Below, one piece after another: positions 1-7,730 of a stretch of DNA of 64,000 nucleotides. The position numbers and the translations under genes are program-made. The notes under the pieces were generated by a model. The model was not told the origin of the DNA. It ran no database searches and saw only the letters and a list, made by a program, of their open reading frames with translations. The stretch comes from Lactonifactor longoviformis DSM 17459 (GTDB lineage: Bacteria; Bacillota; Clostridia; Lachnospirales; Lachnospiraceae): the NCBI RefSeq assembly GCF_900129135.1, contig NZ_FQVI01000004.1:1-64000 (forward strand). The letters are read 5' to 3'. Within the stretch, counting starts at the first letter, position 1. Every line of letters starts with the position of its first letter.

Positions 1-194
1 TATAGGGACAAGTCAGCTCGAGGCTCCGTTCCCCTCAGCTAAGTCCTACCAGCTGCTAAACTCGTCAGGAAAGCCTTCCTCGTTAATCAGCTGGTGGACT
101 GGATCTTCGGCTCACTCCGCTTAACCTCCCTGACTTGTCCCTATACCCCGGCCCCTGGACTGGCCCTGTCTCCCCGGTGCTCCCTCCTATATCC
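1..194. repeat. Hairpin A of repeat copy 1 (partial)
   Basis: TATAGGGACAAGTCAG at 1-16 is the exact reverse complement of 130-145. The right arm continues to 194, and its partner must lie left of the window, because copy 2 shows both arms in full. Inside the loop a smaller stem pairs CCAGCTG (about 49-55) with CAGCTGG (about 88-94), then AAC (59-61) with GTT (82-84), and AGGAA with TTCCT around an AGCC loop. The fold therefore looks branched, as in structured RNAs. Confidence 0.75.
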
Positions 195-440
195 TGACAG
201 AAACTCACTTCACATTCACGGAAAACGGGTGGGAAAGGTCGAGAGTTGTACACTCTTCTTATTTCGTACTATTTGTAACTCGATGTTTTGGATAACGCCC
301 AAACTCATTACAGTGATTAATTCCACTCTATCTGAAGATATCACAGCTATATTCTATCTGACAATTTTACATTCATATCCTATGTGAATAATATCATTCC
401 CCTTCTGATAAATTTACCCCCTGGAACTTTCTATACTCAG

Positions 441-756
441 GTGAGAGAAATCCCGCGGCGGCGGCTGGCTGTTTCGGACAGGAGGGAGGCTTAAGTTCCG
501 CGGACGATTCCGGAGGAGTGACTAGAGAGTCTTAGGCAAAACCGGGATTCCCGCAGGAGATTTTTTCGGCAGTCCGGGCCGAAAAAAAGTGAGCATGGGC
601 AGAGAATGCACATCAAGCATTCTTTGCACATACGAACGGTGCTCCGGCGGGGATTCCGGTTTTGTCTTAGACTCTCTTCGCAACGGAGGTGTCCCCGGAA
701 CTTAAGCCTCCCTCCTGTCCAAAGCAACCAGCCCGCCGCCGCGGGATTTCTCTCAC
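441..756. repeat. Hairpin B of repeat copy 1
   Basis: The arms at about 441-560 and 640-756 are imperfect reverse complements over more than 100 bases. Both contain GTGAGAGAAATCCCGCGGCG, GGAGGGAGGCTTAAG and an AGAGAGTCT core when read in the same sense. Near the apex sits a terminator-like stem, TTTTTTCGGC (561-570) with GCCGAAAAAA (578-587), followed by a small GAATGC/GCATTC stem at about 605-622. Confidence 0.8.
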
Positions 757-834
757 CGTCCCCCTGCCGCCTCATACTTACCGACTTAGATCACCTTGAG
801 CCGTAGTCCAAGTAATTGCATTAAATCCCAATTT

Positions 835-2685
835 CTAAACCAATTCCACCCCATATGTCTCCATCCAATAATTCACCTGCAGCATATACGCCAGCATCTG
901 CGGCCCTGCCATCAGCTGGCCGTACCAGGGTTTTCCGTAATCCGAAGGACTCTCAATGAATTTCTTAACTTTCCCGGTATCCAATAGCTTTCTCACCGGA
1001 GCCCCGGGATCTGACAAGACTTCCTGAAGCCTTTGGCCCAGCAAAGCCTCATACTCCGGATGATAGGTCTTTGGATAGGGGCTTTTTCTTCTCCAGAGCA
1101 CTTCTTCCGGTAATTTTCCTGCCCCTGCTTCCCTCAGGAGACCCTTGACAATACCATCCGGACACTTCATCCTCCATGGGACGTTCCATATATATTCCAC
1201 AATCCTGTGATCCGCAAGAGGAACTCTTGCCTCCAGTCCATTGTACATACTGGTTCTGTCCATGCGATCCAGCAGAGTAACCATAAACCACCGCAGATTG
1301 AGATAGGCAATCTCCCGGCGCCTGCTTTCCACCGCATCCTCTCCCTCCAGGCGGGGAGTTTCACCCACGGTCATTTCATAGGCCTGTTTCGCATATTCTT
1401 CCATGTGAAGTTCCTGGATAACATCTTCTGACAGCAGGACCTTCCTGGGCTCCATACTTGAGGACCAGGGAAAGGCTTCTGTCCGGAAAGCAACCTGTTT
1501 ATGGAACCAGGGATACCCCCCGAAGATTTCATCCGCACACTCCCCTGTCAGTGTCACTTTATTGTAGTCGACCACTTTGGAACAAAAATACAGCAATGAA
1601 GATTCCACATCCGCCATACAGGGCAGGTCTCTGGCATCCACAGCCTGAAACAGATAGTCTATGAGTTCCATATTGTCACACTCAAGATAATGGTGGTTTG
1701 TCTGGGAGTATTCTACCATTTTATCCACCCAGGGCCGGTCTTCGCTGGGCTGAAAATCATTGGCCTTAAAATATTTTCGATTATCTTTAAAGTCAAAAGA
1801 GAATGTGTTCAGTATCTTGCCCTGCTTTTTCAATTCTTTGGCACAGATAGCAGTTACCAGGCTGCTATCCACTCCCCCGGACAGGAAAGTGCTTATGGGA
1901 ATGTCCGAAAGCATCTGCTTTTTTACTGCATCTTCTACCAGCCAGGCTGTCTTTTCCACTGTCTCTTTATAGGAATCCTCATGGGGTCTGCTCTCCAGCT
2001 TCCAGTAAGCCTGATCCTGCAGAGAATCCTTAGCGAAACGAATCCTGTGTCCGGGCAGCACCTCTTTGATATTTCGGAAAACTCCCTTTCCATATGTTTT
2101 TGCCGGTCCCAGTGCCAGGATCTCGCAAAGCCCCTCCTTATCCACCTGCGGTTTTACTCCGGGATACTCCAGCAGCCCCTTAATCTCTGAAGAAAAGATC
2201 AGCGTATTATCCAGGAAAGTATAAAAAAGTGGTTTGATTCCCAGACGATCTCTGAACAAATAAAGAGTATCCTCTCCCTCATCCCATATGGCGATTGCAA
2301 ATATCCCATTCAGTTTTTTAATATACTTCTCTCCATGGAGAATATACCCTGTGAGGATAACTTCAGTGTCACTCTCCGTCTCAAATACCGCTCCTTCCAA
2401 CTGTAGCTCCCGCCTCAGCTCCTTCATATTGTAGATTTCACCGTTATATACTATTGTCCAGGTTCTTCCCCCTGTTTTCTTCTTCATTGGCTGATGCCCG
2501 GTCAAAAGATCGATGATAGCCAGACGGACATGGGCCAGACCGCAGTGGGGCGAAAGAAAAATCCCCTCATCATCCGGTCCTCTTCTCTTCTGCACTTTAT
2601 TCATCCTGGCAAGCTGACACTCCCATTTTTTTCTCTCCTTTGTGAATTCACCCCTTAGATTACAAAATCCGGCGATACCGCACAT
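835..2685 (-). CDS. asnB: Asparagine synthetase (glutamine-hydrolysing), class II
   Basis: This 616-residue enzyme makes asparagine from aspartate, ATP and glutamine in the cytoplasm. The N-terminal glutaminase domain begins MCGIAG, so Cys2 is the nucleophile after Met removal. The synthetase domain carries the ATP pyrophosphatase loop LSGGVDSS (about residues 265-272). Length fits the family. It starts 19 bases after the dpaB stop with a GAGGTGG ribosome site, so it is probably the third gene of a dpaA-dpaB-asnB operon read from the sigma-K-like promoter at 4192-4221. That context suggests a sporulation-associated enzyme comparable in role to Bacillus AsnO; this is inference. Its stop codon directly abuts repeat copy 1. 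There is no room for a T-box leader. Confidence 0.93.
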   Translation of the reverse strand: MCGIAGFCNLRGEFTKERKKWECQLARMNKVQKRRGPDDEGIFLSPHCGLAHVRLAIIDLLTGHQPMKKKTGGRTWTIVYNGEIYNMKELRRELQLEGAVFETESDTEVILTGYILHGEKYIKKLNGIFAIAIWDEGEDTLYLFRDRLGIKPLFYTFLDNTLIFSSEIKGLLEYPGVKPQVDKEGLCEILALGPAKTYGKGVFRNIKEVLPGHRIRFAKDSLQDQAYWKLESRPHEDSYKETVEKTAWLVEDAVKKQMLSDIPISTFLSGGVDSSLVTAICAKELKKQGKILNTFSFDFKDNRKYFKANDFQPSEDRPWVDKMVEYSQTNHHYLECDNMELIDYLFQAVDARDLPCMADVESSLLYFCSKVVDYNKVTLTGECADEIFGGYPWFHKQVAFRTEAFPWSSSMEPRKVLLSEDVIQELHMEEYAKQAYEMTVGETPRLEGEDAVESRRREIAYLNLRWFMVTLLDRMDRTSMYNGLEARVPLADHRIVEYIWNVPWRMKCPDGIVKGLLREAGAGKLPEEVLWRRKSPYPKTYHPEYEALLGQRLQEVLSDPGAPVRKLLDTGKVKKFIESPSDYGKPWYGQLMAGPQMLAYMLQVNYWMETYGVELV

Positions 2686-2704
2686 AATTCCACCTCAATC
2701 TATA

Positions 2705-3283
2705 TTATTGTATAATCGGCTGCAGCTGCCTGCCTTCCAAAGCAGCTTCCAGTGTGGGAACTAATAGTCCCGTATGGGCAATCATCGAGTTTGGCTTCTT
2801 CACCGGATCGTCCTGTCCAAAGGGCACAAAGTAAATGTGCTTGGCATTCAGCAGAAGACCTATATTCTTCATATTCATACCCAAGGCATCATTGGTGGAT
2901 ACAGAGATGACCAAAGGCTTTTCATTCCTGAGATGTGCCTTCGCAGCCATGAGTACAGGGGTATCAGTGATACCATTTGCCAGCTTAGCGATAGTATTTC
3001 CAGTGCAGGGAAATAAGACGAGAATATCCAGCAGACTTTTGGGTCCTATTGGTTCTGCCTGGGAAATGGACAGCATAGGGGGAACTCCGGTAATCTCCTC
3101 CGCCTTTTTTATAAAATCCTGTGCTTCACCAAACCTGCTGTCTATTGTCTGTGAGGCATTGGAAAAAATCGTCTGGACTTTCGCCCCTTCCTCCACCAGC
3201 TGCTGCAGTTCTGCAAAAGCTTTTTTATAAGTGCAAAAAGATCCGGTAAAGGCTATACCGATGTTTTTATTTTCTAATTTCAT
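2705..3283 (-). CDS. dpaB: Dipicolinate synthase subunit B
   Basis: This 192-residue flavoprotein-like subunit (SpoVFB family) acts with DpaA to oxidise dihydrodipicolinate to dipicolinic acid, the calcium chelator of the spore core. The start MKLENKNIGIAFTGS and the segment LVLFPCTGNTIAKLANG match the flavin-binding fold of this family, and length is normal. It overlaps the end of dpaA by four bases (ATGA), which shows tight translational coupling. Production is expected in the mother cell late in sporulation. Confidence 0.93.
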   Translation of the reverse strand: MKLENKNIGIAFTGSFCTYKKAFAELQQLVEEGAKVQTIFSNASQTIDSRFGEAQDFIKKAEEITGVPPMLSISQAEPIGPKSLLDILVLFPCTGNTIAKLANGITDTPVLMAAKAHLRNEKPLVISVSTNDALGMNMKNIGLLLNAKHIYFVPFGQDDPVKKPNSMIAHTGLLVPTLEAALEGRQLQPIIQ

Positions 3284-4161
3284 ATTACAGCTCCTTCTTT
3301 GGAAAGTGTTAATTGGATAAGAGTTTCAGCAATCATTTTTCCGGATGAGCCCGGCGCATATTTCCCGGGAAGGCCAAGACAGAGACAAGCTTTCCGGTTC
3401 AGTTCTCTGGCCGCTTCATAGTCGACTCCCCCAGGGGCAGAGGCAAGATCAATGATAACACCGCGGTCCGACATTTTTTCCAGCAGACTGCGGTCTATCA
3501 TTCTGCAGGGTACGGTATTGAAAATAAAAGAATACTGTCCCATATATTTATTTAATTCTTCCGGAGAAATCGTATCATCGGAAATGATAGACGCCATTGC
3601 CCTGGCTTCAGGGCGTCTGGCACAGACAGTAACATGACAGAACATTCCTTTTAAATAAGCGCAGAGAGTTCTTGCGCACCTTCCGTAGCCCAGAACCAGG
3701 CAGCTGCTGTGTCCCAGGTTTTCAGGACTGTTTGAGATTGCCTCTGCGATCGCCCCCTCTGCTGTGGCTATAGTGTTATAAAGAGTCAGGGCTTCATCCT
3801 CCATGAAATCATAAATATCCGCGCCCTTTCCTTTTACTTTTTCTCTAAACGTTTGCGGGATACATCCGGCATAGAGACACTGCCCCTTTTTCATTACCCG
3901 GCAAAGTTCCCCGAGTGCAGGAGGCAAAGCCCCGCTGGTGCTAAAAACATCTTTCTGATTCTTTGTGAGAGGGATAGGACCCACAATCGCGCGGGAACCA
4001 CCGGCTAAGCTGTCCAGAGAATCTGCTCTTCTAACACTGTCTGCACATTCCGGCAGCCCGTAAGCGCAGATCCTGTATCCTTTATCCGCCAATATTCTGG
4101 CGCAGTATACCTGACGCATATCGCCGCCGACGAATCCAAAATCATATCTTTCTGGTGTCAT
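3280..4161 (-). CDS. dpaA: Dipicolinate synthase subunit A
   Basis: This 293-residue protein belongs to the SpoVFA/DpaA family, a Rossmann-type NAD(P)-dependent oxidoreductase acting on the lysine-pathway intermediate dihydrodipicolinate. The N-terminus holds FGFVGGDMRQVYCARILADKG, condensed here to FVGGDMRQ, and a second nucleotide-binding motif, LVLGYGRCARTL, lies near residue 150. It is the first gene of dpaA-dpaB-asnB. A textbook sigma-K promoter (GCACA-16-CATATAGTA) lies just upstream, which fits the known sigma-K control of this operon in Bacillus. The presence of both subunits indicates a spore-former. Confidence 0.93.
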   Translation of the reverse strand: MTPERYDFGFVGGDMRQVYCARILADKGYRICAYGLPECADSVRRADSLDSLAGGSRAIVGPIPLTKNQKDVFSTSGALPPALGELCRVMKKGQCLYAGCIPQTFREKVKGKGADIYDFMEDEALTLYNTIATAEGAIAEAISNSPENLGHSSCLVLGYGRCARTLCAYLKGMFCHVTVCARRPEARAMASIISDDTISPEELNKYMGQYSFIFNTVPCRMIDRSLLEKMSDRGVIIDLASAPGGVDYEAARELNRKACLCLGLPGKYAPGSSGKMIAETLIQLTLSKEGAVI

Positions 4162-4191
4162 ATTCTTTCTCCCGGCAGTTTTAGTTCTTAA

Positions 4192-4221
4192 TACTATATG
4201 TCCGGCATATTATTTATGTGC
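4192..4221 (-). promoter_or_regulatory. Sigma-K-type promoter of dpaA-dpaB-asnB
   Basis: On the minus strand the sequence reads GCACA (4221-4217), 16 bases, then CATATAGTA (4200-4192). This is a full match to the sporulation sigma-K consensus GMACA-N16-CATANNNTA. The expected start point is about 20-25 bases upstream of the dpaA ATG at 4161. Confidence 0.82.
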
Positions 4222-4225
4222 AAAA

Positions 4226-4253
4226 AGAGGCGCCGTTTTTTACCGGCGCCTCT
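4226..4253 (-). terminator. Rho-independent terminator after the alanine symporter gene
   Basis: AGAGGCGCCG pairs with CGGCGCCTCT around a short loop, and on the minus strand is followed by TTTTTGC. It separates the SGNH-symporter unit from the dpa promoter. Confidence 0.85.
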
Positions 4254-4270
4254 CATACAGTAGTATGTAG

Positions 4271-5629
4271 TTATACTTGATTCTTTTTTCCTTTTCCGAA
4301 ATAGCTATCTGTCAGTTTCACCACTACAGCTGCAAATATCCACAGGGATATCAGGTTGGGGAGTGCCATCAGGCCATTGACCGTATCCGCAAGATTCCAG
4401 ACTACGCTGACATTAATAACGGACCCCAGAAAAGCAAATACACACCATACAAACCGGAAAGGCTTTACTACCTTATCCCCGAACAGGAATGTCATACCGG
4501 TTTCTGCATACCAGGACCATCCAAGCAGTGTAGAAAAGGCGAACAAAATGGTGGCAACGATTACGATAATGCTCCCCCACTCTCCGGGAAGTCCTACAGA
4601 GAATGCATGTGCACTGAGGGCTGCGCTGGTTTCCCCGGAATTCCATACGCCAGTCGTCAGAATAACGAGAGCTGTCATAGTACACACAACAATCGTATCA
4701 AAGAACACTTCCACAATACCAAAGACCGCCTGCTCGCAGGGATGATCAACAGAAGCTGTGGCATGGATCATCGCGGAAGATCCAATTCCTGCCTCATTGG
4801 ACATAATCCCTCTTGTAACGCCCTGCCGGATGGCAAACCCAATGGTGGCTCCTGCAAAACCGCCTGTTGCTGCCTTTCCCTGAAATGCACTCGTCACAAT
4901 CAGTCCAATGGAAGGAAGAATCTGATCTGCGTGGAGAATTAATATTACAAGGCCGGCCAGGAGATAGATGCACCCCATCACTGGAGTAAGGATAGAGGTT
5001 ACACGGCCAAGGCGCTTCACGCCCCCGATAACAACCGCGCCTGTCAATACTGCAAAAATCAGGCCTATCAGCCATGCAGGCACGCTGTATGCATCTAAGG
5101 AAGACACTACCGTATTCGTCTGCAGCATATTGCAGCTGATCAATCCCACAAAGGTAGCTGCAAATGCAAAAAATCCGCCGAGGAATTTTGCAAGCGCCTT
5201 ATGATTGGACAGGCCGTTCTTCAGAACATACATAGCGCCTCCATGCCATACGCCGTTGTCATCTTTTTCCCTGTATTTCATAGCCAGTGCAATTTCTGAA
5301 TATTTGGTGGCCATACCAAAGATAGCAGCCACCCACATCCAGAAGATGGCTCCGGGACCTCCTATTGCCAGAGCAGCGGCGACCGCTGCAATATTGCCCA
5401 CACCGATGCAGGAGGACAAAGCTGTTGCCAGAGCCCAGAAGGAGCGTATCTCACCATCTCCAGTCTTCTTTTTTCCGAACATGGATTTGAATGCCAATCC
5501 AAACTTTCGGAACTGAATTCCTTTTGTCCGGAAGGTAAGGTAAATCCCTGTTCCAAAATAAATCACCAGCATGTAAGGGCCAAACAAAAAACCTGTCATT
5601 GTCGTTAACACTTTATTTACTGCATCCAT
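4271..5629 (-). CDS. Sodium:alanine symporter family protein (AgcS)
   Basis: This 452-residue inner-membrane protein is a Na+-coupled importer of alanine or glycine. Family features are the early GTGIYLTFRTKGIQFR segment, GGPGAIFWMWVAA, WHGGAMYVLKNGL and SNEAGIGSSAMIHATA, plus about ten hydrophobic membrane spans. Length is typical. It starts 24 bases after the stop of the SGNH hydrolase gene, so the two are probably co-transcribed from the promoter at 6428-6456 and end at the terminator at 4226-4253. Exact substrate is not readable from sequence. Confidence 0.92.
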   Translation of the reverse strand: MDAVNKVLTTMTGFLFGPYMLVIYFGTGIYLTFRTKGIQFRKFGLAFKSMFGKKKTGDGEIRSFWALATALSSCIGVGNIAAVAAALAIGGPGAIFWMWVAAIFGMATKYSEIALAMKYREKDDNGVWHGGAMYVLKNGLSNHKALAKFLGGFFAFAATFVGLISCNMLQTNTVVSSLDAYSVPAWLIGLIFAVLTGAVVIGGVKRLGRVTSILTPVMGCIYLLAGLVILILHADQILPSIGLIVTSAFQGKAATGGFAGATIGFAIRQGVTRGIMSNEAGIGSSAMIHATASVDHPCEQAVFGIVEVFFDTIVVCTMTALVILTTGVWNSGETSAALSAHAFSVGLPGEWGSIIVIVATILFAFSTLLGWSWYAETGMTFLFGDKVVKPFRFVWCVFAFLGSVINVSVVWNLADTVNGLMALPNLISLWIFAAVVVKLTDSYFGKGKKNQV

Positions 5630-5653
5630 ATTCCTGCCTCCTTCTCACTTCTG

Positions 5654-6298
5654 CTAGACCAGCAGTTCTTTCACTTTTTTCTTCAGCGCTTCCGCCAGCT
5701 TCCTGTGCCCCTCCGCATCCAGATGAACGGCATCCACGGTACTAGCCTGGCAAACCTCCTGAGCATCCAGATACTCACATCCGTACTCCCGGCACAATTC
5801 CTCATAAAATGGTGCAATCTCACGGGAACGCCATTCACAGCCTCTGCCCATATTCTCCCCCAGATCTGTTTCCGGCAGATTGTCGAGTATGTGAGGCGGG
5901 GCTACCAGAAGTATCTTCGGCACCTGCTCCTCCCTCCCGGAACGGGAAATCAGAACAGCATCCAGCATGCGCCGCATACTTCTGGCTATGTTATAGCCGT
6001 TCAGCTGAAAGCGTTCCTGTGTGTCATTAGTGCCCAGCATAATAATAAGCAAATCCAAAGGCCTGTGTGTCTGAAGACAGGGAATAAGATATTCCAGTCC
6101 GCTCCGATATCCGGTGACAGGATCCTCCCACACAACGGTTCTGGAGTTTAATCCTTCTTCAATCACATAGAATTCCTCCCCAAGAAGCTCCTGAAGCCGG
6201 CCCGGCCAGCGGATTTTCCTATCGTACCTCAGCTTTCCGCTGCCGGGTATGTAGCCCCACGTATTGGAGTCTCCATAGCATAAAATTGTTTTTTCCAC
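5654..6298 (-). CDS. SGNH/GDSL hydrolase
   Basis: This 214-residue protein is a cytoplasmic esterase-type hydrolase with no signal peptide. It has block I YGDSNTWG (catalytic Ser near residue 11), the GTND oxyanion motif of block III (about residues 89-92) and the block V catalytic pair in DAVHLD near residue 193. The family acts on acyl or acetyl esters, including carbohydrate acetates; the substrate here is unknown. It begins with GTG or ATG-region sequence MEKTILCYGDSN after an AGGTG ribosome site, and is followed closely by the AgcS gene. Confidence 0.88.
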   Translation of the reverse strand: MEKTILCYGDSNTWGYIPGSGKLRYDRKIRWPGRLQELLGEEFYVIEEGLNSRTVVWEDPVTGYRSGLEYLIPCLQTHRPLDLLIIMLGTNDTQERFQLNGYNIARSMRRMLDAVLISRSGREEQVPKILLVAPPHILDNLPETDLGENMGRGCEWRSREIAPFYEELCREYGCEYLDAQEVCQASTVDAVHLDAEGHRKLAEALKKKVKELLV

Positions 6299-6427
6299 AA
6301 GTTCACCTGCTTTCTTTATCTAGTTTCGGCTAAAAATGGGCCGACTTGAATGTTTTAAAGATTCATCCTCCTTTATTTAAATTTTATAATGTTTATAATT
6401 TTTTGCTATTTTTTATTCATTTTTTAT
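6299..6427 (-). promoter_or_regulatory. Leader of the SGNH-AgcS unit with an orphan ribosome site
   Basis: The AT-rich leader holds AAAGGAGG (complement of 6367-6374) about 70 bases before the SGNH start. It is followed only by an ATG with no spacing and a three-codon frame, then by a CGGC...GCCG mini-stem. Nothing coding is convincing here. Confidence 0.4.
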
Positions 6428-6456
6428 ATTTTAACACTTATTTTGTTTATTGTCAA
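6428..6456 (-). promoter_or_regulatory. Vegetative promoter for SGNH hydrolase-AgcS
   Basis: On the minus strand TTGACA (6456-6451), 17 bases, TAAAAT (6433-6428). The -35 box overlaps the stop region of the upstream YibE/F gene. Confidence 0.75.
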
Positions 6457-7610
6457 AACCAATTTGCATCAGGAGATCTGTGTCTGGAATATAATACTGC
6501 ACTCAGCAGTGCCCCTATGGGAACGGTCATGATAATTGCTATGGTCCCGGAAATCCCCTGTGCAATCTCCATTGCGATAAAATCAGAATTCATAAGCTGC
6601 GCGTACTCTACTCCATATGCCTTCAGCATAAGAAGTGTCGTCAATGAGCTTCCTGTAAAAGCAAGAATCAGGGTATTGCACATGGTTCCAATCATGTCTT
6701 TCCCCACACGCAGCCCTGACTGAAATAATGCCCGGGGAGTGATATCTGCTTTGTGGCAGGTAATCTCATAGAGAGAGGAGGCGATGGATAATCCCACATC
6801 CATTACGGCACCAAGACTGGAAATCAGTATTCCAGCAAATAAAACCTGTGATATCTGCAGTCCCGTGTTCTGAGAGATCAGAATCAGAGCTTCCGCCTGA
6901 TCTGTGTTAAATCCGCTTACATGTACCAGGGATGCTATAACCTGAAATATAATCCCTGACAAAATGACGCCCATTCCTGTAGCTATGGTTGCCACCCAAG
7001 TCTTTTTATGATTGCCGTTCAATAGAAACAGAGATACCGCAGCAGTTATTACAACAGTAACAATGCAAACCCAGATGGGGGAATAGCCATTAAAAACCAT
7101 CGGCAGCATAAATCCCAGTATGGTATACATAGTAAATAAAAGACTTACTGCAGAACGTAATCCTTTTCCTCCCCCGATCAGGACCATAATGCCAATCATA
7201 ATTCCCCCGAACATAAAAATAACCGGTGCCCGGTAATAGCTGTACACCGTGATCAAAGTTTCCGCTTCCAGGGGATTATCAATGCAGGCAATAAAAGCCT
7301 GGCCGCTGTGCAGCCTCACATTATGAGTGGTTGATAGATAATTATCAATAAGAACCTCTTTTCCCTGAAAATCTCCCTGAAGTATTCTCGCCCGCAGAGT
7401 CTGGACTCCATAGTATCTGCCCTTGGTCGTTTCGTCTTCCCGCGCGTTCTCTTCCACTACTTCTATTACCTCAGCTTTTGCATAACCCAGGCTTTCGCTG
7501 TTTATCAGAGAAAGAGTAACAGGATTTTTGTCATTATAAAGATAAACCCCAAAACTAAATACTATAATCAGCAACAGGAAAATGATATCTGTCTTCTGCC
7601 TTTTCTTCAT
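6453..7610 (-). CDS. YibE/F family integral membrane protein
   Basis: This 385-residue protein has an N-terminal membrane anchor (residues about 8-26), an extracytoplasmic domain to about residue 130, and then about seven membrane spans. The hydrophobic run VIFMFGGIMIGIMVLIGGGKGLRSA and later GLSIASSLYEITCHKADI identify the YibE/F-like family (shown here in fragments of the longer motif). Function of the family is not settled, with transport proposed. It is read after the metallophosphoesterase gene but separated from it by a GC-rich hairpin, so it may have its own promoter. Confidence 0.85.
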   Translation of the reverse strand: MKKRQKTDIIFLLLIIVFSFGVYLYNDKNPVTLSLINSESLGYAKAEVIEVVEENAREDETTKGRYYGVQTLRARILQGDFQGKEVLIDNYLSTTHNVRLHSGQAFIACIDNPLEAETLITVYSYYRAPVIFMFGGIMIGIMVLIGGGKGLRSAVSLLFTMYTILGFMLPMVFNGYSPIWVCIVTVVITAAVSLFLLNGNHKKTWVATIATGMGVILSGIIFQVIASLVHVSGFNTDQAEALILISQNTGLQISQVLFAGILISSLGAVMDVGLSIASSLYEITCHKADITPRALFQSGLRVGKDMIGTMCNTLILAFTGSSLTTLLMLKAYGVEYAQLMNSDFIAMEIAQGISGTIAIIMTVPIGALLSAVLYSRHRSPDANWF

Positions 7611-7649
7611 TTATTTAACTCCTTTTTTTGACAAAGTTTCCAATAAAGC

Positions 7650-7684
7650 GTCAGGCGGCAGATGACTGTCACCTGCCGCCTATT
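7650..7684 (-). terminator. Hairpin after the metallophosphoesterase gene
   Basis: GGCGGCAG pairs with CTGCCGCC around GTGACAGTCAT on the minus strand. The following run is only weakly T-rich, so it may terminate poorly. No other feature is visible in 7611-7730. Confidence 0.55.
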
Positions 7685-7730
7685 CTATAGTTCTTGAGTG
7701 TTCAAAACCAACAGAAGCCTTTTTGGTATA

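Larger units (their letters stand above)
1..834. repeat. Two-hairpin intergenic repeat, copy 1 (left end cut by window)
   Basis: This gene-free stretch is highly similar, in the same orientation, to 57843-58682, with the match ending at 834/58682. It contains the inner part and right arm of a large hairpin (1-194), a more diverged AT-rich middle (about 240-430) and a second large hairpin (441-756). The last shared base touches the stop codon of asnB (835-837 on the minus strand). I find no credible gene in it: the open frames differ in length and sequence between the copies. No transposase is visible. Whether it is a nonautonomous mobile element, a structured RNA or something else cannot be told from sequence alone. 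Confidence 0.9.

Noticed and set aside
94-387. Open frame starting MDWIFGSLRLTSLT, seen also at 57936-58373 in the other repeat copy
   Set aside because: The two frames agree only where the DNA is constrained by hairpin pairing, then diverge and end at different lengths (97 and 145 codons). There is no ribosome site. The similarity is explained by the repeat itself.
1690-2190. Long plus-strand frame opposite asnB, and many similar frames opposite rnr, eut genes, potD and gpmI
   Set aside because: They lie antisense to well-recognised genes, lack ribosome sites and show no domain; they are codon-bias shadows.
2686-2704. T-box leader for asnB
   Set aside because: Only 19 bases separate dpaB and asnB, too short for any T-box.
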